Of a DNA stretch of 64,000 bases, positions 43,001 through 50,500 are shown piece after piece. Source of the stretch: Massilia sp. ZL223 (lineage in GTDB: Bacteria > Pseudomonadota > Gammaproteobacteria > Burkholderiales > Burkholderiaceae_D); NCBI RefSeq assembly GCF_018119395.1, contig NZ_JAGPWD010000002.1, positions 62,001-126,000 on the forward strand, written 5' to 3'. The position numbers and the translations under genes were made by a program. The notes beneath the pieces are model-generated. The model was not told the DNA's origin, ran no database searches, and was given only the letters and a program-made list of their open reading frames with translations. Every line of letters starts with the position of its first letter. Within the stretch, counting starts at the first letter, position 1.

Positions 43001-44355
43001 GTCCTCTCCGGCAGGGCGGGAAGGATGAGCGTCACGGCCAGGCCGCCGCCTTCGCGGTTGGCCAGGGTGATGCGCCCGCCGTGCGCCTCGGCGATTTCGC
43101 GCGCCAGCGCCAGGCCCAGGCCGGTGCCGCTGCGCTTGGTCGAGTAGAAGGGCACCAGGGCATTGGTCAGCACGGCGTCGCTCATGCCGCTGCCGCGGTC
43201 GAGCACATCGATGCGCAGCAGGTCCTGCACCCGGCGCACCTGCAGCTCCACGTCTTCCGGCGCCGAGCCCGATTCGTGGGCGTTCTTCAGCAGGTTGAGC
43301 AGGCTTTGCTCCATCTGGGCCGCGTCGATCCAGGCCGGCTCCGGCGGCAGCTCGCCCCCGACACGGAACACCACCTGGTCGCGCAGGCGCGCCACCATGG
43401 CCGGCCAGGGGATGGCTTCCAGGCGCGGCGTGGGCAGCTTGGCGAAGCGCGCGTAGCCGAGGATGAAGCTCTCCAGGTGACGGGTGCGCTCGCCGATGGT
43501 TTCCAAAATCTGCGGCAGGCGCTCGGTCTGGCCCCGCCGCACCAGCTCCGCGCCCGAGTGGGCGAGGGAGGCCAGCGGCGCCAGCGAATTGTTCAGCTCA
43601 TGGCTGATCACGCGGATCACCTTCTTCCAGGTCTGCACTTCCTGGCGCCGCAGTTCGGTCGTCAGGTGGCGCAGCAGCAGCAGCTCGTGCTTGCGGCCAT
43701 TCAGGGTGAAGGCGCTGCGCGCCAGGTGGTAGACCTCTTCGTCCTCGGCCTCGCCGGCCGTGAACAGGCCGTCGCCGCCGCGCGCCACGGCTTCCCTCAG
43801 CGCCGGCGCGGCGCCGTCCAGGATGTCCTTGACCTGGTGGCCCTCCAGCTTGCGGCCGCTGGACAGCAGCTGGCGCGCCGCCACGTTGGCGTAGACGATG
43901 GTGCCGCGGTTGCCGGCCGAATCGGCTACCAGCAGCATCGCCACCGGCGTGTTCTGGACCATGGTGTCGAGCAGCAGTTCGCGCTGCACCAGGCCGAGGC
44001 GCTGTTCGCGCAGCACCTGGCCCAGGTCGTTGTGAGCGGCGATCAGGTCGGCCAGCTCGTCGTTGTTCGGCCAGTGCAGGCTGAAGGAAAAGTCGCCGTC
44101 GCGGTAGCTGGCCACCGTGCCCTCCAGCGCGCGGAACAGCGACAGGATGGGCTGGATCTGCGAGCGGATGGTGATGATCGAAATCGGCACCACCGCCAGC
44201 AGGCAGACCGAGAACACCAGCAGCGGACTGTCGGGGAACAGACTGTCGAGGCCGATGGCGATCAGGATGCCCAGCGCCAGCAGGGTGCCGACCAGGGCCG
44301 ACCAGCGCGTGACCAGCGACAGGCGGAAGCGCTTGCCGCGCCTGGTGGTGCTCAT
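42994..44355 (-). CDS. Membrane histidine kinase, NtrY/PrsK-like
   Basis: A 453-residue sensor kinase. Two N-terminal helices (LVGTLLALGILIAIGL; LLVFSVCLLAVVPISI) are followed by a HAMP-like segment (about 65-115) and a PAS domain (MVQNTPVAMLLVADS..., about 130-230). The dimerisation box is VISHELNNSLAPL with the phospho-accepting His near 253. The ATPase domain (NLLKNAHES; LDRGSGMS; GTGLGLALAREIAEAHGG) completes it. The helices lie close together, so sensing is probably within or next to the membrane. It should phosphorylate the response regulator encoded 7 nt upstream. It overlaps the GST gene downstream. Confidence 0.9.
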   Translation of the reverse strand: MSTTRRGKRFRLSLVTRWSALVGTLLALGILIAIGLDSLFPDSPLLVFSVCLLAVVPISIITIRSQIQPILSLFRALEGTVASYRDGDFSFSLHWPNNDELADLIAAHNDLGQVLREQRLGLVQRELLLDTMVQNTPVAMLLVADSAGNRGTIVYANVAARQLLSSGRKLEGHQVKDILDGAAPALREAVARGGDGLFTAGEAEDEEVYHLARSAFTLNGRKHELLLLRHLTTELRRQEVQTWKKVIRVISHELNNSLAPLASLAHSGAELVRRGQTERLPQILETIGERTRHLESFILGYARFAKLPTPRLEAIPWPAMVARLRDQVVFRVGGELPPEPAWIDAAQMEQSLLNLLKNAHESGSAPEDVELQVRRVQDLLRIDVLDRGSGMSDAVLTNALVPFYSTKRSGTGLGLALAREIAEAHGGRITLANREGGGLAVTLILPALPERTC

Positions 44356-44362
44356 GCAGCGC

Positions 44363-45697
44363 TCATGCCGACCTGGCGATGCCCAGCCGCTCCATGCGGC
44401 GGTACAGCGCCTGGCGCGACAGGCCCAGCTCCGCGGCGGCCTGGGCCACCACGCCGCCGGCGCGCGCCAGGGCTTGGGCGATGGCGTCGCGGTCGGGTTC
44501 CGTGTCGTTGGCGGCCACGTGCACGGCCGGCAGGCCGAGGTCGGCCACCATGATGACCTCGCCCTGGGCCAGGAGGCTGGCGCGCGCCATCACGTTCTTC
44601 AGTTCGCGCACATTGCCGGGCCAGGTGTGGGCCAGCAGGGCCGCCTCGGCCGAGGCGTGCAGGCGCTTGCCGCGCGGGAGGAAGGACAGCGCCAGCGGCA
44701 GGATGTCGCCCGGACGCGCGGCCAGCGGCGGCAGGCGCAGCTCGATCACGTTCAGGCGGTAGAACAGGTCTTCACGGAAGCTGCCGGCCCGGATCATGGC
44801 GCCCAGGTCGGCGTTGGTGGCGCTGATCACCCGCACCTTCACCTGGCGTTCGCGGTTCGAGCCCAGCCGCTCGAAGCGGCCGGTCTCCAGCACGCGCAGC
44901 AGTTTCATCTGGCCGGCCAGCGGCAGGTTGCCGATCTCGTCGAGGAAGAGGGTGCCGCCGTCGGCCGCTTCGAACTTGCCTTCGCGCGCTTTCGAGGCGC
45001 CGGTATAGGCGCCGGCGTCGGCGCCGAACAGTTCGGCCTCGATCAGCTCGGAGGGCAGGGCGCCGCAATTGAGCACCACGAAGGGGCCGTCGGGTACCTG
45101 GGAATTGGCCTGGATGATCTCGGCGATGCGTTCCTTGCCGGTGCCGTTCGGGCCGGTGATCAGGACCGGCACGTCGGCACGCGCCACCTGGCAGGCCAGG
45201 TGCAGCACGCGCTCCGTGGCCGGGTCTTGCCACACCAGGCCGCGCAGGTCGAAGTTCTGTTCCAGTTCGCGCTTGGCGCGGCGCTCGCGCTGCAGGCGCG
45301 ACGTGAGCGCGCGGTTGGCCTGGCCCAGCTCGATCAGGTTGGTGACGGTGGCCAGCAGGCGCTCGTCGTTCCAGGGCTTGGAGAGATAGTCGGCCGCCCC
45401 CGCCTTGACCAGGTCGACCGCCGCGTCCAGGTGGGTCCAGGCGGTCAGCAGGATTACCGGCAGGTCGGGATGGCGCTGGCGGATTTCGCGGAACAGCGCT
45501 ACGCCTTCCTCGCCCGAGGTGGTGTCGGCGCTGAAGTTCATGTCCTGGATCACCAGGTCCACCGGCTGGCGGGCCAGGACCGCCAGCCCTTCCTCGGGCG
45601 AGGCCGCGCGCAGCGCCGCGATGTCGTGCAGCGAGAACAGCACTTCGAGCGCGATCGCGACGGCGGCGTTGTCGTCAATGATGAGAACTGTAGGCAT
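44363..45697 (-). CDS. NtrC-family sigma-54-dependent response regulator
   Basis: A 444-residue activator. The receiver domain (1-120) starts MPTVLIIDDNAAV, has the phospho-acceptor Asp in IQDMNF and the Lys in YLSKPW. The central AAA+ domain (about 145-370) has GPNGTGKERI (Walker A) and GAYTGA, the GAFTGA loop that contacts sigma-54, with Phe replaced by Tyr as often seen. GGTLFLDEIGNLPL is Walker B. The C-terminal Fis-type helix-turn-helix (AAAELGLSRQALYRRME) should bind DNA. The ATG at 45697 is chosen because the receiver begins there; ATG 45709 is possible and neither has a clear ribosome site. The operon promoter at 50363 is sigma-54 type with a nearby half-site cluster, so self-activation is likely. 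Confidence 0.95.
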   Translation of the reverse strand: MPTVLIIDDNAAVAIALEVLFSLHDIAALRAASPEEGLAVLARQPVDLVIQDMNFSADTTSGEEGVALFREIRQRHPDLPVILLTAWTHLDAAVDLVKAGAADYLSKPWNDERLLATVTNLIELGQANRALTSRLQRERRAKRELEQNFDLRGLVWQDPATERVLHLACQVARADVPVLITGPNGTGKERIAEIIQANSQVPDGPFVVLNCGALPSELIEAELFGADAGAYTGASKAREGKFEAADGGTLFLDEIGNLPLAGQMKLLRVLETGRFERLGSNRERQVKVRVISATNADLGAMIRAGSFREDLFYRLNVIELRLPPLAARPGDILPLALSFLPRGKRLHASAEAALLAHTWPGNVRELKNVMARASLLAQGEVIMVADLGLPAVHVAANDTEPDRDAIAQALARAGGVVAQAAAELGLSRQALYRRMERLGIARSA

Positions 45698-45738
45698 GGC
45701 CGCTAGCATAGCATTGACGCAGGGTGGTGGACACTGGC

Positions 45739-46971
45739 TCAGACACTGCGGGTGGCCATCGCCGGCGAGATGCTGGCCGCGCGCCAGGCCGGGCCGTAGG
45801 CCGCCAGGATGCCGAGCGCCCAGAACACGATCGCGCCGCCCACCAGGTAGGGAATCGGCAGGCGCGCCATCTCCAGCTTGCTCACCATCAGATGGTTCAG
45901 GGCGACCCCGAACAGTAGGCCGCCGAACACGCCGGTGCTGGTGATCAGGAAGTTCTCCATGATGAAGTAGCGCAGGATGTCGAGCTTGCGGGCGCCGAGG
46001 GCGCGGCGCACGCCGATCTGCTTGCGGCGCTGGGTGACCCACAGGCTGGCCATGCCGACGATGCCCGAGCAGGTGATCAGGAGCAGCAGCACGCTGACCG
46101 TGATCAGCATCCAAGACAGGGCCATGTCGCCGCGGTAGCGGTTCTTGCGGTCTTCCTCGACCGTCTTGACGTCCAGGATCATCGGGGTGGCCGAGGACTT
46201 GCGCAGCGCTTCCTCGGCGTCCTTGATCACGCGGTCGCGCTGGCCCGGCTCGGTGCGCACGGCGTACAGCGCGCCCGGGTTGCCGTACAGGCGCGCCGGG
46301 ATGTGCACCGCGAAGTCGCCGCGCTCGCCCACCTCTGCGTGGGCCGACTGCAGGCGCTCGACCACGCCCACCACTTGCGTGCCCTGCGAGCCTTCTCCGG
46401 TGCCGAAGTACATGGTCTTGCCGACCGCCGACTGGCCCGGCCACAGCTTGTCGGCCAGGGGCTTGGAGATCACGATCTGCTTGGGCAGCTCGCGCTGCTG
46501 GTTCTCGTTGATCTCGACGTACTCGCTGGGCACGAAGTCGCGGCCGTCGACGATCTTGAGACCGTAGGCCTTGACCAGCGAATCGCCCGACACGTACTGC
46601 GAGGCGATCGCGCTTTCGCGTTCCTGGCGCTGGTCCAGGGCGACGCTGCTGTTGCTGCCGCTGCGCGACAGCGGCATCTGGGTTACGTTGGCGACCGCCA
46701 CCACGCCCGGTACGGCGCGCAGCACGTCGGCCTCGCGCTTCATGGTGGCCAGCTGCTGCTCCGGGCCGTCGGTGTTCAGGTTACGGACCGTGAAGTAGAA
46801 GGTCGAGGCTTCGTCGGACAGGCCGGAAGGGCGCGCAACCACTTCGCGCCGTTCGTTCACGATGTGCAGGGCGTTGGCCAGGATGCCCAGGCTCAGCGCC
46901 ACCTGCAGCGCGACCAGGATAGGGCCGGTCTTGTTGCGCAGCAGGGCGGAAAAAATCGGACGGATTTCCAT
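45739..46971 (-). CDS. MacB-like ABC transporter permease (FtsX domain), second copy
   Basis: A 410-residue permease. An N-terminal helix (ILVALQVALSLGILANAL) is followed by a MacB-type periplasmic domain (about 50-270). Three C-terminal helices belong to the FtsX domain (LITVSVLLLLITCSGIVG; STGVFGGLLFGVAL; LVGGAIVFWALGILAAYGP) around the conserved loop RKQIGVRRALGARK. It should form a heterodimer with the permease encoded 19 nt upstream and move a substrate by mechanotransmission with the ATPase at 48308. The substrate (peptide, lipid or antibiotic) is unknown. The regulator gene follows after 41 nt. Confidence 0.85.
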   Translation of the reverse strand: MEIRPIFSALLRNKTGPILVALQVALSLGILANALHIVNERREVVARPSGLSDEASTFYFTVRNLNTDGPEQQLATMKREADVLRAVPGVVAVANVTQMPLSRSGSNSSVALDQRQERESAIASQYVSGDSLVKAYGLKIVDGRDFVPSEYVEINENQQRELPKQIVISKPLADKLWPGQSAVGKTMYFGTGEGSQGTQVVGVVERLQSAHAEVGERGDFAVHIPARLYGNPGALYAVRTEPGQRDRVIKDAEEALRKSSATPMILDVKTVEEDRKNRYRGDMALSWMLITVSVLLLLITCSGIVGMASLWVTQRRKQIGVRRALGARKLDILRYFIMENFLITSTGVFGGLLFGVALNHLMVSKLEMARLPIPYLVGGAIVFWALGILAAYGPAWRAASISPAMATRSV

Positions 46972-46990
46972 GATGGTCTCTCTCAGTCTC

Positions 46991-48298
46991 TTATTGCGAT
47001 TTGAGTTGGATGGCCGGCGTCACCTGGCAGGCGCGCCAGGTCGGCAGCAGGCCGGCCACGATCGCGGCGGTGACGGACATGATGAAGGTCAGCATCAGCA
47101 TCTGCCAGTCCATGCGGGCGACCATCGCCATGCCCTTGCTCTGCATGCCGATCAGGCCCAGGGCGCCGAAGGCCAGCACCAGTCCCAGCACGCCGCCCAC
47201 CAGGCCGATCACGCTCGACTCGATCAGGAACTGGCGGAAGATATCGCTGCGCGAGGCGCCCAGGGCGCGCCGGATGCCGACTTCGGTAGCGCGCACCGAA
47301 AACTTGGCCAGCAGCAGGCCGACGGTGTTCACCAGGCACAGGATCAGGAAGCCGAAGGCCAGCCAGGCCGACAGCTTGCTGTCCTTGCCGACCACCTTGA
47401 GCTGCTCCATCCATTCCATCACGTTGTACAGCTTGTTCGGGGCGTTGCGCTTGAGGCGGCCCAGCTTGCGCTGTTCGCTGGCATAGCTGTCCAGCCAGTT
47501 CTGCAGGTCCGCGCGGTCGGCGGCGGAACGGGTCTCGAACCAGAACTGGAGCCAGGTGCATTCCGAAATCAGGAGGTTGGCCCAGCCCGGATCGCGGTTG
47601 GCGCTGCAGTTCATGCTGCCGCTGTGGCCGATCTCGTGACGGATCGCGCTGGCGAAGGGGATGAAGAATTCCTCGCCGTTGCTGAAGCGTCCGCCGATCA
47701 GCTTGTAGTAGCGCGGCACCGGCGCCCAGGTGTCGGTCACGCCCACCACGGTGAAGGGGGCGCCCAGCATGCGCAGCTGCTTGCCGACCGGGTTGGCGTC
47801 GCCGAACAGCTTCTCGGCGGTGGCGCGGCCCAGCACCACGACATCGGCGCCCCGGGCGTCGTCGCCCTCGGTCCAGGCCTGGCCGTGCAGGAAGGGCACG
47901 TTGAACATGGCGAAGAAGTCGCGGGTCGGCGCCAGGCCGGTGGCGTTGAAGGCCGGGATGTCGGAGCGCGGCGGCTCGATCGGCACTTCGACGCCGTACA
48001 TGGCGGTGCGGCGCTCGCCCTGGCCGCTCTTGAGCAGGTTGATGGTGTCCGGGTAGCTCAGCTGGTCGTCGTTGGGGCCGTCGCTGGGCACCCAGCCTTC
48101 GAGCGGGCCGTTGTCCACGTGCGGCACGAACAGGCGGTCGCTCTTCTCGGGAATCGGGTCGCCCGACATCATGTGCAGGATGGTGAGCGTGGAAATGCTG
48201 GCGGCCACGCCGACCGCCAGGGTCAGCACCATCAGCGCCGTCAGCGCGGGGTTGCGGCGCAGGCTGCGCACGCCGAGCTTGAAGTAATAGGAGAACAT
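46991..48298 (-). CDS. MacB-like ABC transporter permease (FtsX domain), first copy
   Basis: A 435-residue permease paralogous to its downstream neighbour. It has an N-terminal helix (TALMVLTLAVGVAAS), a large periplasmic domain (about 45-300), and C-terminal FtsX helices (AWLAFGFLILCLVNTVGLLL; VIGLVGGVLGLVLAFGALGL; FIMSVTAAIVAGLLP) with the coupling loop VRATEVGIRRALGASRSD. It begins 9 nt after the ATPase gene, as expected for an ABC exporter subunit. Two different permease genes argue for a heterodimeric transporter, unlike homodimeric MacB. Confidence 0.85.
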   Translation of the reverse strand: MFSYYFKLGVRSLRRNPALTALMVLTLAVGVAASISTLTILHMMSGDPIPEKSDRLFVPHVDNGPLEGWVPSDGPNDDQLSYPDTINLLKSGQGERRTAMYGVEVPIEPPRSDIPAFNATGLAPTRDFFAMFNVPFLHGQAWTEGDDARGADVVVLGRATAEKLFGDANPVGKQLRMLGAPFTVVGVTDTWAPVPRYYKLIGGRFSNGEEFFIPFASAIRHEIGHSGSMNCSANRDPGWANLLISECTWLQFWFETRSAADRADLQNWLDSYASEQRKLGRLKRNAPNKLYNVMEWMEQLKVVGKDSKLSAWLAFGFLILCLVNTVGLLLAKFSVRATEVGIRRALGASRSDIFRQFLIESSVIGLVGGVLGLVLAFGALGLIGMQSKGMAMVARMDWQMLMLTFIMSVTAAIVAGLLPTWRACQVTPAIQLKSQ

Positions 48299-48307
48299 GG
48301 CCGGTCC

Positions 48308-49027
48308 TTATGCGTTGGCGGCGCTGGCGGCCTTGGTGTCGACCAGGGTCGGGCCCTTGCGCACCAGGTCCGAGACCTGGCCGTCGATGATGTGCACGTT
48401 GCGGGTGGTGCGCACCGCCAGTTCCGGGTCGTGGGTCACCATCAGGATGGTGGTGCCGGCCGCGTTGATCTCTTCCAGCAGTTCCATCACGCCGCGCGCC
48501 ATCTGGGTGTCCAGGTTGCCGGTCGGTTCGTCGGCCAGCAGCAGCTTGGGCGAGCCGGCCAGGGCGCGCGCGATCGCGACGCGCTGCTGCTGGCCGCCCG
48601 ACAGTTCGGCCGGGTAGTGCTTCATGCGCGAAGCCAGGCCGACCTTGGCCAGGGCGTCCTCGATGCGCTCCTTGCGCTCCTTGGCGTTGAAGCCGCGGTA
48701 GCGCAGCGGCACGTCGACGTTGTCGAACAGGTTCAGGTCGGGAATCAGGTTGAAGCCCTGGAAGATGAAGCCGAGCTTCTCGTTGCGCAGGCGCGAGCGG
48801 GCGGTGTCGTCCAGCCCCTTCACGTTGACGCCGTCGAGGATGTACTCGCCCGAGGTGAATTCCTCCAGCAGGCCGGCGATGTTCAGGAAGCTGGTCTTGC
48901 CCGAGCCGGAAGGGCCGGTGACGGTCACGAACTCGCCCTGCTTGACTTCGATCTCGAAGCCGCGCAGCGCGTGGGTTTCGATCATGTGGGTGCGGTACAC
49001 CTTGCTCAGGTTGGTCATGCGCAGCAT
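48308..49027 (-). CDS. MacB/LolD-type ABC transporter ATPase
   Basis: A 239-residue ATPase with Walker A (GPSGSGKTSF, near 39), the ABC signature (LSGGQQQRVAIARAL) and Walker B plus D-loop (LLLADEPTGNLD). It is of the MacB/LolD branch that pairs with FtsX-type permeases. It should energise the two permeases encoded directly downstream. It lies 27 nt after the adaptor gene, with GGAGA close to its start. Confidence 0.9.
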   Translation of the reverse strand: MLRMTNLSKVYRTHMIETHALRGFEIEVKQGEFVTVTGPSGSGKTSFLNIAGLLEEFTSGEYILDGVNVKGLDDTARSRLRNEKLGFIFQGFNLIPDLNLFDNVDVPLRYRGFNAKERKERIEDALAKVGLASRMKHYPAELSGGQQQRVAIARALAGSPKLLLADEPTGNLDTQMARGVMELLEEINAAGTTILMVTHDPELAVRTTRNVHIIDGQVSDLVRKGPTLVDTKAASAANA

Positions 49028-49055
49028 GGGATTCTCCTTTGTTAGTCTTGTTCGT

Positions 49056-50324
49056 TCAGCGGTTGATCGAAACGCGGTTCGCGTTGTTGAAAGTATCGGT
49101 GCCGGAAATGACGACCTTGTCGCCCGGCTTCAGGCCGGACAGGATCTCGACGGCCGAGATGCTGGTGGCGCCCAGCTGGATCGGGGTGCGCACGGCCACG
49201 CCGTCCTGCACCACGTAGGCCTGGCGTCCGCCTTCGTTCTCGACGAAAGGACCGCGCGGCAGCATCAGGACGTTCGGCTTTTCCTCGATCAGCAGGCGCG
49301 CGGTGACGCGCTGGCTCTGGCGCAGGCCCTTGGGCTGCTCGCCGTCGAAGCGCACCCGCGCCAGCACCTGGTTCTTGACCACTTCCGGCGACAGGGCGGA
49401 CAGCTTGCCGGTGGCTTTCCCGCTCGGCAGGGTGATCTCGGCGTTCATGCCCAAGCCCAGGTCGGCCACATAGGTTTCCGGCACTTCGATCTCGACCTCG
49501 AGCTTGGAGAGGTCGACCAGGGTCATGAGCGGCGCGTTGGCGGCCACCACCATGCGGTTCTGGACGTTGAGCGTGCCGATGAAGCCGTCGACCGGCGCAC
49601 GCACGGTCAGCTCGTCCACGCGGCGCTGGGCGTTGGCGAGCGACAGGCGCTGGCGTTCCAGTTCGTTGACCTTGGTCTTGAGGGCCAGCTGCACGTCGTC
49701 GCCTTCCAGGGCCGCGGCTTGCGAAGCGTGGCGGGCGCGGATCTGGGCCGAGTTCAGCGCGTCCTTGGCCTTCTGGTAGTCGATCTTGGCGATGATGCCC
49801 ACCTGGGCCACGCTCTCGTAGCGCTCGAGGGTGCGCTGGGCCGACAGGCGGTCGATCTCGGCAGTGTCGGCTTCGCGCTGGGCCAGCAGCTTTTGCTTGC
49901 GCGCCAGGATCTGCTGGCGCGCCACCTCGGCCTTGAGCTGCTCGTAGCTCGACACTTCGCGCTTGAGTTCATCGGTCAGGTCGGGCGACTCCAGCACGGC
50001 CAGGACATCGCCCTTCTTGACGGTGTCGCCGGCGGCGACCTTCAGGTTGACTGTGGCCGGGGAGGTCGAGTACAGGGTGGGGCTGACGGCGGCCACCACG
50101 CGGCCGTTGACCGAGGCGTCGCGCACCAAGGTGCCGCGGCCGACTTCGGCGATGCGCAGGCGCTCGGCGGAGACCGAGTGTTCGCTGCTGTTCCAGGCGG
50201 ACAGGAGCAGGGCGCTGACGGCGACGACGGCGGCTGCGGCGCCGCCGATCAGGGCGCGGCGCTTGAGTTTCTGCGCCGGCGGCGGGGCGATGACGGCGTC
50301 TTGTTGTGAGGTATCGCGGATCAT
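49056..50324 (-). CDS. HlyD/RND-type periplasmic adaptor of the MacB-like exporter
   Basis: A 422-residue membrane-fusion protein. A cytoplasmic head (MIRDTSQQDAVIAPPP) and one membrane helix (LIGGAAAAVVAVSALLLSAW, about 24-43) come first. A lipoyl half-motif, a long coiled-coil hairpin (about 110-225, VSSYEQLKAEVARQQILARK), the second lipoyl half (VDELTVRAPVDGFIGTL) and a beta-barrel domain complete it. It links the ABC transporter to an outer-membrane channel that is not encoded here. The ATG at 50324 is chosen because the helix follows at the usual distance; the ribosome site is weak. It is the first gene of the operon, about 28 nt downstream of the predicted sigma-54 transcription start. 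Confidence 0.9.
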   Translation of the reverse strand: MIRDTSQQDAVIAPPPAQKLKRRALIGGAAAAVVAVSALLLSAWNSSEHSVSAERLRIAEVGRGTLVRDASVNGRVVAAVSPTLYSTSPATVNLKVAAGDTVKKGDVLAVLESPDLTDELKREVSSYEQLKAEVARQQILARKQKLLAQREADTAEIDRLSAQRTLERYESVAQVGIIAKIDYQKAKDALNSAQIRARHASQAAALEGDDVQLALKTKVNELERQRLSLANAQRRVDELTVRAPVDGFIGTLNVQNRMVVAANAPLMTLVDLSKLEVEIEVPETYVADLGLGMNAEITLPSGKATGKLSALSPEVVKNQVLARVRFDGEQPKGLRQSQRVTARLLIEEKPNVLMLPRGPFVENEGGRQAYVVQDGVAVRTPIQLGATSISAVEILSGLKPGDKVVISGTDTFNNANRVSINR

Positions 50325-50362
50325 GGTCTTGTTCTGGTGAGGGCAGGTATGGCCCCATCCAT

Positions 50363-50378
50363 TGCAGGAATCATGCCA
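50363..50378 (-). promoter_or_regulatory. Sigma-54 (RpoN) promoter of the MacB-like/two-component operon
   Basis: On the minus strand TGGCATGATTCCTGCA shows GG-N10-GC spacing and a good match to the -24/-12 consensus. Transcription should start near 50352, about 28 nt before the adaptor ATG at 50324. The operon encodes an NtrC-family activator, as such a promoter requires. Confidence 0.75.
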
Positions 50379-50425
50379 GTTAGTTAAGTACTTGATTTTG
50401 TTGGAACTGCCTTTGCAGAGACCGG

Positions 50426-50469
50426 TGTCCGGCCTGTCCGTAAAGACGGTGCCGGACAGCGGACGGACA
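50426..50469. promoter_or_regulatory. TGTCCG/CGGACA half-site cluster (candidate UAS of the operon)
   Basis: Forward TGTCCG at 50426 and 50435, reverse CGGACA at 50453 and 50464 (and once more at 50496): the layout TGTCCG-N3-TGTCCG-N12-CGGACA-N5-CGGACA. The inner edge is 48 bp upstream of the sigma-54 promoter at 50378, matching the 50-bp distance at the TldD locus. A separate palindrome, TACCCG-CCT-CGGGTA (50475-50489), lies just before the MutS-like gene. Confidence 0.7.
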
Positions 50470-50500
50470 GCGTCTACCCGCCTCGGGTAATCGTGCGGAC

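Noticed and set aside
42422-43147. Plus-strand frame of 241 residues opposite the GST and kinase genes.
   Set aside because: It is a shadow of two well-supported genes and has no domain signal.
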